DNA of 64,000 bases from AC-32 sp963704005 (GCA_963704005.1 CAVPGJ010000002.1:62001-126000); one strand, 5' to 3'. Shown: positions 9,761-17,611, counted from the stretch's first letter. Translations and numbers: made by a program. The notes: generated from the sequence alone by a model not told the origin.

Positions 9761-10635
9761 TGGAGCGGCGCACCTTCCGCTCGATGGGCACGGCGATGGA
9801 GCTCTTCCTTGCCGCCGACCCCGGCCCCGGGAGCGACGCCGCGCTCGCCGCTGCCGAGAGCGAGTTCGAGCGGCTCGAGGACCTGCTCACCCGCTTCCGG
9901 CCGGAGTCCGAGCTCTCCGCGCTGAACCGCGAGGGCCGGCTCGCCGTCGGCGAAGACCTGCTCACGGTCGTCGAGCTCGCCCTCGACGCGCGCGAGCGGA
10001 CCGCCGGCCGCTTCGACCCGACCGTGCACGACGCGCTCGTCGCCGCCGGCTACGACCGCACCTTCGACGACGTGGCGCCGGAGGGACCAGCGGCCCCGGC
10101 GCACCAGGGCGGCTGCGGCGGCCGCGTCACCGTCGACCGGGCCGCAGGCACGATCGAGCTCGAGCCCGGCGTGCGTCTCGACCTGGGCGGGATCGGCAAG
10201 GGGTACGCAGCCGACCGCGCCGCGGCGATCCTCGCCCCGGCCGGCCCCGCCCTCGTCGACGCCGGCGGCGACATCGCCGCCCGCGGCCGCCCTGACTCGC
10301 TCGGCTGGCGCGTCGGCGTCGAGACCGCCGAGGGCACGCTGACCCTCGCGCTCGGCGACGGCGCGGTGGCCACCTCCGGCCGCGACCGGCGCCGCTGGAA
10401 GCGGGGCGGCGAAGAGCTGCACCACCTGATCGACCCGGCGACCGGCCGGCCCGCCGAGACCGACCTGCTGCGCGTGACCGTCGTCGCGGGCACCGCGGTC
10501 GAGGCCGAAGTGCTGGCCAAGGCGCTCTTCCTCGCCGGCGAGCACGAGGCGGTCGCGGAGGCCGAGGCGCTCGGCGTCGCCAGCGTGCTCGTCACCGACG
10601 ACGGCCGCACGATCCTGTCGGGAGGCCTCGCGTGA
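9760..10635 (+). CDS. apbE: FAD:protein FMN transferase (ApbE)
   Basis: ApbE transfers FMN from FAD onto Ser/Thr of target proteins, usually at the outer face of the membrane, and needs Mg2+. 291 residues with RFRPESELSALN, RFDPTV, DLGGIGKGYAADRA (flavin binding), GDIAARG and HLIDPATGRP. There is no signal peptide or lipobox, so this copy looks cytoplasmic. ATG overlaps the previous stop (TGATG). No FMN_bind domain or matching acceptor protein is seen in the operon. Confidence 0.9.
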   Translation: MERRTFRSMGTAMELFLAADPGPGSDAALAAAESEFERLEDLLTRFRPESELSALNREGRLAVGEDLLTVVELALDARERTAGRFDPTVHDALVAAGYDRTFDDVAPEGPAAPAHQGGCGGRVTVDRAAGTIELEPGVRLDLGGIGKGYAADRAAAILAPAGPALVDAGGDIAARGRPDSLGWRVGVETAEGTLTLALGDGAVATSGRDRRRWKRGGEELHHLIDPATGRPAETDLLRVTVVAGTAVEAEVLAKALFLAGEHEAVAEAEALGVASVLVTDDGRTILSGGLA

Positions 10636-11231
10636 GAGACCCGACCTTCTGGATCCTCGCCCGCGCGTCCGGGCTGACCGCCTACGCCCTCCTGACCCTC
10701 TCGGTTCTGGCCGGGCTCGTCGTCAAGTCGAAGCCGTTCGGCAAGGCGGTCCGGCAGCCTGCCGTCACCGATCTGCACCGCTTCCTCGCGCTGCTCGGCC
10801 TGGGCGCGATCGCCCTGCACGGGACGGCGCTCGTGCTCGACTCGACCGTCAAGATCTCGCCGGCCGCGCTGCTCGTGCCTGGCCTGTCGCCCTACCGCCC
10901 GCTCTGGACGGCGCTCGGTGTCCTGGCCGCGGAGCTGATGGTGCTCGTCTACGTCTCGTTCGCGCTGCGCCGCAGGATCGGCGGCCGCAACTGGCGCCGC
11001 CTGCACTGGGCGACCTACGCGATCTTCGCGCTGGCCACCGCGCACGGCCTGCTCAGCGGAACCGACTCGCGCCAGGCCTGGGCCGGCTGGCTCTACGTCG
11101 GCGCGCTCGGCGCCGTGGCCACCGCGACCGCCTGGCGCACGCTCTCGCCGCCGGCGGCCCGCGCAGCACGCCTTCCCCAGCCTTCACCTCAACCCGCAAC
11201 CCAATCCGCAACCACTGGAGGCTCCTCATGA
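10632..11231 (+). CDS. ferric-reductase-like heme b membrane protein
   Basis: 199 residues with about five membrane helices. Two His pairs spaced like heme b ligands: the first in HRFLALLGLGAIALHG (14 apart), the second in LHWATYAIFALATAHG (13 apart). This matches the ferric reductase-like transmembrane domain (YedZ/NOX class), which passes electrons across the membrane. The GTG start overlaps apbE by four bases. There is no NADPH or flavin domain on the same chain; the following ferredoxin and its reductase could supply electrons. Confidence 0.85.
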   Translation: MRDPTFWILARASGLTAYALLTLSVLAGLVVKSKPFGKAVRQPAVTDLHRFLALLGLGAIALHGTALVLDSTVKISPAALLVPGLSPYRPLWTALGVLAAELMVLVYVSFALRRRIGGRNWRRLHWATYAIFALATAHGLLSGTDSRQAWAGWLYVGALGAVATATAWRTLSPPAARAARLPQPSPQPATQSATTGGSS

Positions 11232-11440
11232 GCACCTACCGGATCACCATCGACCGTTCCCTCTGCAGCGGTTTCGGGTCTTGCGCCGACCTCGCGCCGC
11301 AGGCGTTCGCCGTCGGCGCGGACGGGATCGCCACCGTTCTCGTCGGCGAGACCGACGACCCAGCCGTCCTCGACGCCGCCGCGTCCTGCCCGATGGCGGC
11401 GATCAGCGTCGAAGAGGTCGGCAAGCAGGAGGCCGCGTGA
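11228..11440 (+). CDS. 3Fe-4S-type ferredoxin
   Basis: 70-residue ferredoxin. Cys13 and Cys19 flank a loop CSGFGSC in which the usual middle Cys is replaced, and the third ligand is in ASCPMAAI, so a single 3Fe-4S cluster is expected, as in the small ferredoxins that serve actinobacterial P450s. Preceded by GGAGG. It overlaps the membrane protein upstream and the reductase downstream by four bases each, so all three are translationally coupled. Confidence 0.93.
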   Translation: MSTYRITIDRSLCSGFGSCADLAPQAFAVGADGIATVLVGETDDPAVLDAAASCPMAAISVEEVGKQEAA

Positions 11441-12618
11441 CCCCGCCGCGCCGCGTGCTGATCGTCGGCGCCGGGCTCGCCGGGGCCCGCTGCGCGGAGA
11501 CCCTCCGCGCGGGCGGCTTCGACGGCGAGGTCGTGATCGCGGGCGCAGAGCCCGTGCCTCCGTACGAGCGCCCGGCGCTCTCGAAGGAGCACCTCGCCGG
11601 CAACCGCGATGCCGAGGCGCTGGAGCTGCGGCCGCGGAGCTTCTGGGACCAGGCCGGCGTCGAGCTCCTGCTCGGTTCCCGCGTCGTCGCATTCGACCTC
11701 GCGGCCGGCACGGCCACCACCGAGCGCGGCGCGAAGCTGGGCTGGGACGCGCTCGTCCTCGCCACCGGCTCGGCGCCGCGGCGGCTTCCGGGCTGGGACG
11801 GCCCCGGCGTGCACACGCTGCGGACGCTCGCCGACGCGCGGGAGCTTGGCCGCGAGCTCCGGCCGGGCGCGCGCCTGGCCGTGGTCGGCGCCGGCTTCGT
11901 CGGCACGGAAGTGGCGTCGACCGCGCTCTCGCTCGGAGCCGAGGTGACGCTTGTCGACCTGGCGGCGGTGCCGCTCGAGCGCGTACTCGGCTCCGAGGTC
12001 GGCGCGACCCTCGCGGCCCGGTACCGCGAGGCCGGCATCGACCTTCGTCTCGACGCCGGCGTCGAGCGCCTCGAGCGCGGTCCCGACGGCCGCCCGTCCG
12101 GCCTCGTCCTCGCGGACGGTTCCGCCGTGCCCGCCGATGCCGTCCTGGTCGCCGTCGGCGTCAGCCCCGAGGCCAGTGGGCTCCCGGGAGCGCGCGACGG
12201 CAGCGTCCCGACGGACGCCTGCGGCCGCACCGAGGTTCCCGGCGTCTACGCCGCGGGCGACGTGGCCGTCGCCTGGCACCCGCTCCTCGGGCGCAGGCTC
12301 CGTGTCGAGCACTGGACGAGCGCTGCCGGGCAGGGAGCCGCCGTCGCGCACGCGCTGCTCGGCGAGGAGAAGCCATTCGCCGCGCTGCCGTACTTCTGGT
12401 CGGACCAGTTCGGGCTCCGGCTCCAGTACGTCGGGCACGCCGAGTCGTGGTCCGCGGTCGAGCTCGACGGCGAGCCGGGCTCGTTCGTCGCCCGCTACCT
12501 CGACTCGCGCGGCGAGCCCGAGGCGGCGCTCGCGGTCAACCGGCCCGCCGAGGTCAGCCGGCTACGCGCGGAGCTGACTGCCGCTGCCGATGACCGGGCG
12601 CGTAAGGTGGCCGCATGA
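11437..12618 (+). CDS. NAD(P)H:ferredoxin reductase, FAD-dependent
   Basis: 393 residues from a GTG that overlaps the ferredoxin stop. Rossmann motifs: GAGLAGARCAETLR at the N-terminus for FAD, GAGFVGTEVAS in the middle for NAD(P)H, and VYAAGDVA near the C-terminus. This is the putidaredoxin-reductase / BphA4-type ferredoxin reductase fold. It should move electrons from NAD(P)H to the ferredoxin encoded next to it. No P450 gene is in the window, so the heme membrane protein is the likely acceptor system (inference). Confidence 0.93.
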   Translation: MTPPRRVLIVGAGLAGARCAETLRAGGFDGEVVIAGAEPVPPYERPALSKEHLAGNRDAEALELRPRSFWDQAGVELLLGSRVVAFDLAAGTATTERGAKLGWDALVLATGSAPRRLPGWDGPGVHTLRTLADARELGRELRPGARLAVVGAGFVGTEVASTALSLGAEVTLVDLAAVPLERVLGSEVGATLAARYREAGIDLRLDAGVERLERGPDGRPSGLVLADGSAVPADAVLVAVGVSPEASGLPGARDGSVPTDACGRTEVPGVYAAGDVAVAWHPLLGRRLRVEHWTSAAGQGAAVAHALLGEEKPFAALPYFWSDQFGLRLQYVGHAESWSAVELDGEPGSFVARYLDSRGEPEAALAVNRPAEVSRLRAELTAAADDRARKVAA

Positions 12619-12815
12619 AGCGGCTCCTGCTCGGGATCGCCCTGGTCGCCCTCGTGGCGGCCGCCGTGACAGCGGCCAACATCGCGCTGCTGGGCTACGC
12701 GACCTCGAGCTCCGACCCCGTCGGCAACGTCAGCCCCCGCATCTCGCTGCCGCACCCGCGCCCCGCAGTCCAACGGCCGCAGGCTCCCGCGCCCGCCGAC
12801 CGCGAGGACGACTAG
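12615..12815 (+). CDS. 66-residue membrane peptide
   Basis: Starts ATG in an ATGA overlap with the reductase stop. One membrane helix at residues 4-30 (LLLGIALVALVAAAVTAANI), then a short Pro-rich tail ending REDD. Unknown family. The coupling to the reductase makes a real gene likely and completes the seven-gene redox operon. Its TAG stop overlaps the stop of the convergent DegV gene by two bases. Confidence 0.65.
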   Translation: MKRLLLGIALVALVAAAVTAANIALLGYATSSSDPVGNVSPRISLPHPRPAVQRPQAPAPADREDD

Positions 12816-13672
12816 TCGTCGAACCAGAACAGGCCGACCGTTCCCGGGCCGGCGTGCGTGCCGACGACCGGGCCCAGCGTGGTGACCAGCTCGATCTCCG
12901 CGGTGGGCCGCGTCCGCCGCACCATCTCGACCAGCGCCTCGGCCCGCTCGGGTGCCTCCGCGTGGGCGATCCCGGCGCGGAGCGACGGGGAGTCGCGCGT
13001 GTCGCCCTCGAAGGCCGTGGCGAACTCGAGGAACGCCTTCCGGTTCCCGCGCACGCGCTTGACCGGGATCACCTCGCCGTCCCTGATGGTCAGGATCGGC
13101 TTGATATGGAGCAACTCGCCCGCCCAGCCCCGGGCCCGGCCGACCCGCCCGCCGCGCACGAGGTACTCGAAGGTCTCGAGGGTGAACAGCAGGCCGGCGT
13201 CGGCACGGTAGCGCTCGACGACGGCATCGATCTCCTCGTCGGTCGTTCCCTGCTCGAGCCGCCGCTGGATCGCGAGCCCGAGCATCGCGATCGCCGCCGA
13301 GGCGCTGCCGGAGTCGATCGCCCGCACCCGCTCCGGCCGGTCGAGCATCGCGGCCGCGGCCCGCGCGCTCTCGATCGTCCCAGAGAGCTTGCCGGCGATG
13401 TGCACCGAGATGATCCGCTCGTAGCCGTCGAGCTGCTCGTAGGTCGCGAGGAAGTCGCCCGGCGTCGGCTGCGAGGTGGCAGGCGTCTCCGGGGCGGCCC
13501 GCAACCGCTCGTAGAACGCGGCCGGCGCGAGCTCGACGTAGTCGCGGTAGGACTCGTCCCCGAAGCGGACGTAGAGCGGGACGACGCGCCAGTTCGGAAA
13601 GCGCTCCGGCGCCTCCGGGAAGTCGGCGGTCGAGTCGACGACGATCGCCGTGTTCGCGGCGGTCAGAGTCAC
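12812..13672 (-). CDS. DegV-family fatty-acid-binding protein (FakB-like)
   Basis: 286 residues. DegV/FakB proteins hold a fatty acid and present it to the kinase FakA for phosphorylation. Motifs: DSTAD near residue 13, SQPTPGDF, GKLSGT, and YLVRGGRVG. FakA is encoded two genes upstream in the same transcription unit, which supports a fatty-acid kinase role. The GTG start overlaps the receiver gene stop by four bases. Confidence 0.92.
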   Translation of the reverse strand: MTLTAANTAIVVDSTADFPEAPERFPNWRVVPLYVRFGDESYRDYVELAPAAFYERLRAAPETPATSQPTPGDFLATYEQLDGYERIISVHIAGKLSGTIESARAAAAMLDRPERVRAIDSGSASAAIAMLGLAIQRRLEQGTTDEEIDAVVERYRADAGLLFTLETFEYLVRGGRVGRARGWAGELLHIKPILTIRDGEVIPVKRVRGNRKAFLEFATAFEGDTRDSPSLRAGIAHAEAPERAEALVEMVRRTRPTAEIELVTTLGPVVGTHAGPGTVGLFWFDD

Positions 13673-14052
13673 GCCGCGGCGCGGCGGGCCGCTGTCCGGA
13701 TCGCGGCCACGATCGCGTCGAGCCCGACGTCCTTGCGCAGGCAGTCGACGGCACCGGCCTCGACCAGTGCGTCGCGCTCGCGCATGCTCGCCGAGGCCGT
13801 CAGGCAGACGACGGCGGTGTCAGGGCACGCCTCCTTGACGGCGCGCGTGGCCTGGACCCCGTCGAGCCCGGGCAGCCGGTAGTCCATCAGCACGACGTCG
13901 GGGCAGAGCGCGGCGACCACCTCGGCAGCGTCCGCGCCGTCGGCGACCGAGGCCACCACGCTCATCTCCGGCCGCAGGCCGAGCAGCAGCTCGAGCGCCT
14001 CGCGGAAGACGTCGTTGTCCTCGACGAGGACGACCCGAATGGGCTCGGACAC
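13669..14052 (-). CDS. stand-alone response regulator receiver domain
   Basis: 127 residues, a receiver domain only. Acidic pair EDN near residue 11, phospho-acceptor in VVLMDYRLPGLDG, Thr/Ser in VVCLTASASM and Lys in LRKDVG. It resembles NarL-type receivers but the HTH output domain is missing; the gene ends after helix 5 with ARRAAA. It overlaps degV by four bases and starts ten bases after fakA, an unusual place for a signalling protein. The kinase is unknown. Confidence 0.9.
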   Translation of the reverse strand: MSEPIRVVLVEDNDVFREALELLLGLRPEMSVVASVADGADAAEVVAALCPDVVLMDYRLPGLDGVQATRAVKEACPDTAVVCLTASASMRERDALVEAGAVDCLRKDVGLDAIVAAIRTAARRAAA

Positions 14053-14062
14053 CGTTTTGACT

Positions 14063-15625
14063 CTACTCTGCGGAAAGCAGCAGAGGGTAGTGCGGCTGGC
14101 CGCCCTCCTGGACGTCGATCTCGAGGCCGGGATGGCGCTCGGCCAACTCGCCGACGAGGCCGTTCAGCGGTGGCGCGTCCCTTCCCGTGAGCAGCGTGAG
14201 CAGGTCGCGCGGCTCGGCCAGAAGACCCTCCGCGACGGCCCGGGCGACCTCCGGGAAGCTCGGCCCCGCGGCCAGCGCCTTCTCGTTCAGCAGCCCGAGA
14301 AACTCGCCCTCCTTCGCCGCCAGGCCGTCGACCGAGGCGTCGCGCGAGGCGACGGTGACCTCGCCGGTCGCCAGCCCCTCGAGCGCCGTGCTCATCTCGG
14401 CCGCGTTCTCCTCGGCGGCGCGCTCCGGGTTGAAGGCCACGAGTGCGGCGAGGCCGGCCTGCAGGGAGCGGGTCGGGACTACCTCGACCGGGCGGCCCGC
14501 GAGTCGCGCGGCCTGCTCGGCGGCGAGGACGACGTTGGGGTTGTCCGGCAGGAGCACGACCTCCTCGGCGCCCGTCGCCTCGACCGCCTCGAGCAGGTCG
14601 GCCGTCGACGGGTTCATCGACTGGCCGCCCTCGACGACCCGCGCCGCGCCGAGCTGTTCGAAGAGACGCCGGTTGCCGTCGCCGGCCGCGACCGCGACCG
14701 CGGCGCAGCGCACGTGGAGATCGACGGCTTCGAGCAGCCGCTCCTCTCGCTCCTCTGTCTGGCGCCGCATGTCGGCGATCTCGACGCCCTCGATGGTTCC
14801 CGCAGCAGTTCCGAGCGACAGCGCCGCGCCCGGTTCGTCCGTGTGGACGTGCACCTTCAGCGCGGAGCGGTCGCCGACGACCATCAGCGAGTCGCCGAGC
14901 CGCTCCAGCTCGTCCTCGAGCGTCTCCGCGTCGAGGTCGTCGCCCTCGATCACGAAGGTCGTGCAGTAGCGGTACCGCGACGGCTCCAGGTGGAGCGCCT
15001 CCTGCGGAAGCTCGGACGGCGCCGCGGGTTGCGGCAGCTCCTTGCCCGCCACCGCGGCGGCGATCCCGCGCACGAGCTCGAGCAGGCCCACGGCGCCCGC
15101 GTCGACCACGCCGGCCTCGCGCAGAACGTCGAGCTGCTCCGGCGTGCGGGCGACCGCTTCCTCGCCTCGGCGGACGAGCGCTTCGAGCAGCTCGGCCCTC
15201 CGCTCGGCGACGCGGCCCTCCGCCTCCTCGGCCAGCTCCCGGATCAGAGTCAGCATCGTCCCCTCGACCGGCTTGCGCACCGCTGCATAGGCAGCATCGG
15301 CCGCGCTTCGGAAGGCGCGCGCGATCGACATGGAGTCGACCAGCGACTCGGCGCCGCCGCGCACGATCTGCGAGAGGATCACGCCCGAGTTGCCGCGCGC
15401 CGACATCAGCGCCGCCCGCGTCACCTCGCGCGCGAGAGCCTGCCGGTCGGAAGCAGTCGAGTCGTCGAGAGCGTCCACGATGCCGCGCACGGTCAGCGTC
15501 AGGTTCGTGCCCGTGTCGCCGTCGGGAACCGGGTAGACGTTCAGGTCGTCGATCCGCCGCCGGTTGGCCTCGAGCGAGGCGAGCGCGGCGCGGGCCAGGG
15601 AGCGCACGGTCTCGAGCTCGCTCAT
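14063..15625 (-). CDS. fakA: fatty acid kinase, DAK2-domain ATPase (FakA-like)
   Basis: 520 residues from ATG (MSELETVR). The N-terminal DhaL/DAK2 ATP-binding domain has PDGDTGTNL and MSARGNSGVILSQ; a central region and a DegV-like C-terminal half follow (VHVHTDEPG, NPSTADLL, LLPDNPNVVLAAEQA). FakA phosphorylates fatty acid bound to FakB, found here two genes downstream. The frame is open far upstream through tandem repeats; this start was chosen because AAAGG lies upstream and the family begins here. The ATG overlaps the stop of a leader peptide formed by those repeats. Confidence 0.93.
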   Translation of the reverse strand: MSELETVRSLARAALASLEANRRRIDDLNVYPVPDGDTGTNLTLTVRGIVDALDDSTASDRQALAREVTRAALMSARGNSGVILSQIVRGGAESLVDSMSIARAFRSAADAAYAAVRKPVEGTMLTLIRELAEEAEGRVAERRAELLEALVRRGEEAVARTPEQLDVLREAGVVDAGAVGLLELVRGIAAAVAGKELPQPAAPSELPQEALHLEPSRYRYCTTFVIEGDDLDAETLEDELERLGDSLMVVGDRSALKVHVHTDEPGAALSLGTAAGTIEGVEIADMRRQTEEREERLLEAVDLHVRCAAVAVAAGDGNRRLFEQLGAARVVEGGQSMNPSTADLLEAVEATGAEEVVLLPDNPNVVLAAEQAARLAGRPVEVVPTRSLQAGLAALVAFNPERAAEENAAEMSTALEGLATGEVTVASRDASVDGLAAKEGEFLGLLNEKALAAGPSFPEVARAVAEGLLAEPRDLLTLLTGRDAPPLNGLVGELAERHPGLEIDVQEGGQPHYPLLLSAE

Positions 15626-15880
15626 GCGGTGCCTTTCGATCCCTGCCCACCCGGCCGGCTGCGCAGACGGCCGATCCGGCGAAGCCGGCTCGGCCTGAAG
15701 GCGACATCGCAAGCGACGTCGCTCATGCGGTGCCTTTCGATGTCGGCCCACCCGGCCGGCTGCGCAGACGGCCGATCCGGCGAAGCCGGCTCGGCCTGAA
15801 GGCGACATCGCAAGCGACGTCGCTCATGCGGTGCCTTTCGATGTCGGCCCACCCGGCCGGCTGCGCAGACGGCCGATCAT
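15621..15880. repeat. 101-bp tandem repeat carrying the double-hairpin element
   Basis: Copies begin at 15621, 15722 and 15823 (period 101); the third is partial and ends at the Asp23 stop. Each full copy holds hairpin B GGCCGATCCGGC-GAA-GCCGGCTCGGCC, hairpin A GCGACATCGC-AA-GCGACGTCGC, and, read on the minus strand, AAAGG plus an ATG. On the minus strand ATG codons at 15880, 15827 and 15726 open peptides of 18, 34 and 34 codons; each stop overlaps the next ATG as ATGA, ending at the fakA start (15625). Confidence 0.9.
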
Positions 15881-16251
15881 GCCGTCCGCTTCACGTCCTG
15901 GATGTGGACGTCGACCGAGGCGACCTCCAGGCCCGTCAACCGCGCGACCTCGTAGGCCACGCGGGATCGCAGGGTGGCGGCGACCTCCGCGAGGTTGAGG
16001 CCGTACGCAACGACGACGTAGAGCTCGAGCGCGACGGCCCCGCCGGCGTTCCGGACGACCACCCCGCGCAGCGGCCGGCCCTTCGGCAGGAGGCGCGTCA
16101 CCCGCTCGCGCGGCGCGCCCGGCGTGCGCAGCGACATGCCGACCACGCCGTAGCACTCCGCGGCCACGCGGCCGACGATCTGCCCGATCGCCTCGGGCGC
16201 GACCGTGATCGTGCCGAGCTCGGAGCTGATGGTGAGCGCAGTCTCCGCCAC
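15877..16251 (-). CDS. Asp23/Gls24-family protein
   Basis: 124 residues from a GTG start (MAETALTISSELGTI). Asp23/Gls24 proteins are envelope-stress proteins, membrane-associated in staphylococci. Family core: GTITVAPEAIGQIVGRVAAECYGVVGM, then a beta-rich region and the C-terminal VHIQDVK. Asp23 upstream of FakA is a conserved pair in Gram-positive bacteria. The longer open frame to 16449 runs into the divergent gene and is rejected. Confidence 0.9.
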   Translation of the reverse strand: MAETALTISSELGTITVAPEAIGQIVGRVAAECYGVVGMSLRTPGAPRERVTRLLPKGRPLRGVVVRNAGGAVALELYVVVAYGLNLAEVAATLRSRVAYEVARLTGLEVASVDVHIQDVKRTA

Positions 16252-16323
16252 ATCCGTTAGACGCCGCGCCGCGAGCCGGAGGTTGCGAGACTGGGCGTCG
16301 AACTCCACGAGAAGGGAGAGAGG

Positions 16324-16647
16324 ATGTCTGTGATCGTGACCATCCAATTCGAGGCCGATCCCGAGAAGTTCGAGCAGTACGCAGCCGAGAACAAGGAGCA
16401 CATGCTCGGGATCGCCGAGCAGGCGAAAGCGGCCGGGCTGATCGCCCACCGCGCATACGGGGCCCCCGATGGCCAGGCCCTGGTGGTCGTCGACGAGTGG
16501 CCGGACGCCGAGAGCTTCCAGCAGTTCTTCGGGGCCTCGCAGGCCCTGTTCCAGCCGCTCATGGAGGCGGCCGGCGTCACCAGCGAGCCCAGCGTCAACT
16601 TCTGGCGCAAGCTCGAGACCTTCGACGACGTCGGCTGGGGGGCCTAG
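16324..16647 (+). CDS. ABM-like dimeric alpha-beta barrel protein
   Basis: 107 residues preceded by AGGGAGAGAGG. Fold features of the antibiotic biosynthesis monooxygenase / ferredoxin-like barrel class: VIVTIQFEADPEKFEQYAAEN at the N-terminus, a central VVVDEWPDAESFQQFF, C-terminal aromatic residues. Substrate unknown; many relatives are small oxygenases or stress proteins. It is the only plus-strand gene between asp23 and rpmB and interrupts a conserved minus-strand order. Confidence 0.75.
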   Translation: MSVIVTIQFEADPEKFEQYAAENKEHMLGIAEQAKAAGLIAHRAYGAPDGQALVVVDEWPDAESFQQFFGASQALFQPLMEAAGVTSEPSVNFWRKLETFDDVGWGA

Positions 16648-16668
16648 ACGCCCGGCGGCTAGATTGGC

Positions 16669-16860
16669 TCAGATCGCCTTTTCGACCTTGCCGCTCTTGA
16701 GGCAGCGCGTGCAGACGTAGGCGCGCGTCCGCTTGCCGTTCAGGAGGACCCGGACCCGCTGCAGGTTCGGGTTGAAACGCCGCTTCGTCGCCACCATCGA
16801 GTGACTCCGGTTGTGGCCGAAACCCGGCTTCTTGCCGCAGATTGCGCAGACCTTGGACAT
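16669..16860 (-). CDS. rpmB: 50S ribosomal protein L28
   Basis: 63 residues, MSKVCAICGKKPGFGHNRSHS..., typical of bL28. Two CxxC pairs (CAIC near residues 5-8 and CTRC near the C-terminus) make this the zinc-binding type. The start ATG was chosen at the family N-terminus; the open frame extends a further 45 codons without merit. rpmB next to asp23 and fakA is a known Gram-positive arrangement. Confidence 0.97.
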   Translation of the reverse strand: MSKVCAICGKKPGFGHNRSHSMVATKRRFNPNLQRVRVLLNGKRTRAYVCTRCLKSGKVEKAI

Positions 16861-16892
16861 CGGCCGCTGAGTGTAGCTAGCCGGCTGCCTGA

Positions 16893-16948
16893 GGCGCCGC
16901 TTGCGGCGCCGACATGGAGGTCGTGCCGGCTTTGCCGGTGCGACCGTC
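16893..16948. repeat. double-hairpin dispersed element, copy d
   Basis: Hairpin A GGCGCCGC-TT-GCGGCGCC (16893-16910). Hairpin B GGTCGTGCCGGC-TTT-GCCGGTGCGACC (about 16919-16945). Same order as copies a and b, ending at the ribH stop codon, so it lies between ribH and rpmB on the minus strand. Both stems are nearly perfect. Confidence 0.75.
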
Positions 16949-17611
16949 TTATTGCGCCGCGGCGCCAGCCGCGGCGCGCAGCTGGGCGAAGACATCGGCC
17001 ATCTCCAGAGCTGTGCGCACCGCCTCGGCGCCCTTGCCGAGCCGGTCCCGTGCCTGCTGCTCGTTGTCGACCGTGAGCACCCCGAACGCGACGGGAACGC
17101 CCGTCTCGAGGCCCGCGAGCTGGAGCCCGCTCGCCGCTTCGCTCGCGACGTAGTCGAAGTGCGGTGTTTCTCCGCGGACGACGGCGCCGAGCGCGACGAT
17201 GCACGAGTAGCGGCGGGTCTTGGCGAGCGCCATCGCAGCCAGCGGCAGCTCGAAGGCGCCCGGGACCGGCACGACGGTCACGGCCTCGCGACCGACGCCC
17301 GCCCGCTCGAGCTCGTCGAGCGCGCCGGCGAGCAGCTCGCCGGTCAGCTCGCCGTTGAAGCGGCCGACGACGATCCCGACCGAGCGCCGCGCACCGGTCG
17401 GCTCTCCCTCGATCACGCCGTAGCCGTCGGGAATGCTCAGCTCGCCGGCCGCGTGCTCCGGCCCACGCAGCCGCGGAAGCTCGTCCTCCTCGGCCGGCGC
17501 GTCCTCGAACGGCTCGTCCTCGACCGGCTCCGCCTCGGCTTCGGGCTCGGGCTCGACGACGGCCTCCACGGACTCGTCGTCCTCCCAGCGGTCCTCGAGA
17601 CCTTCGCTCAC
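16949..17611 (-). CDS. ribH: 6,7-dimethyl-8-ribityllumazine synthase with acidic N-terminal extension
   Basis: Condenses the ribBA product with ribitylamino-uracil to make lumazine, the riboflavin synthase substrate. Core motifs: GIVVGRFNGELT, VPGAFELPLAAMALA, CIVALGAVVRGETPHFDYV and VAFGVLTVDNEQQA. The 220 residues exceed the usual ~155: about 65 N-terminal residues precede the core, including EPEPEAEAEPVEDEPFEDA. The GTG overlaps the ribBA stop by four bases. A later start inside the extension cannot be excluded. Confidence 0.95.
   Translation of the reverse strand: MSEGLEDRWEDDESVEAVVEPEPEAEAEPVEDEPFEDAPAEEDELPRLRGPEHAAGELSIPDGYGVIEGEPTGARRSVGIVVGRFNGELTGELLAGALDELERAGVGREAVTVVPVPGAFELPLAAMALAKTRRYSCIVALGAVVRGETPHFDYVASEAASGLQLAGLETGVPVAFGVLTVDNEQQARDRLGKGAEAVRTALEMADVFAQLRAAAGAAAQ

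Noticed and set aside
15621..15880. CRISPR array
   Set aside because: Units are adjacent without spacers, the period is 101 bases, and no cas genes are near. It is a simple tandem duplication.
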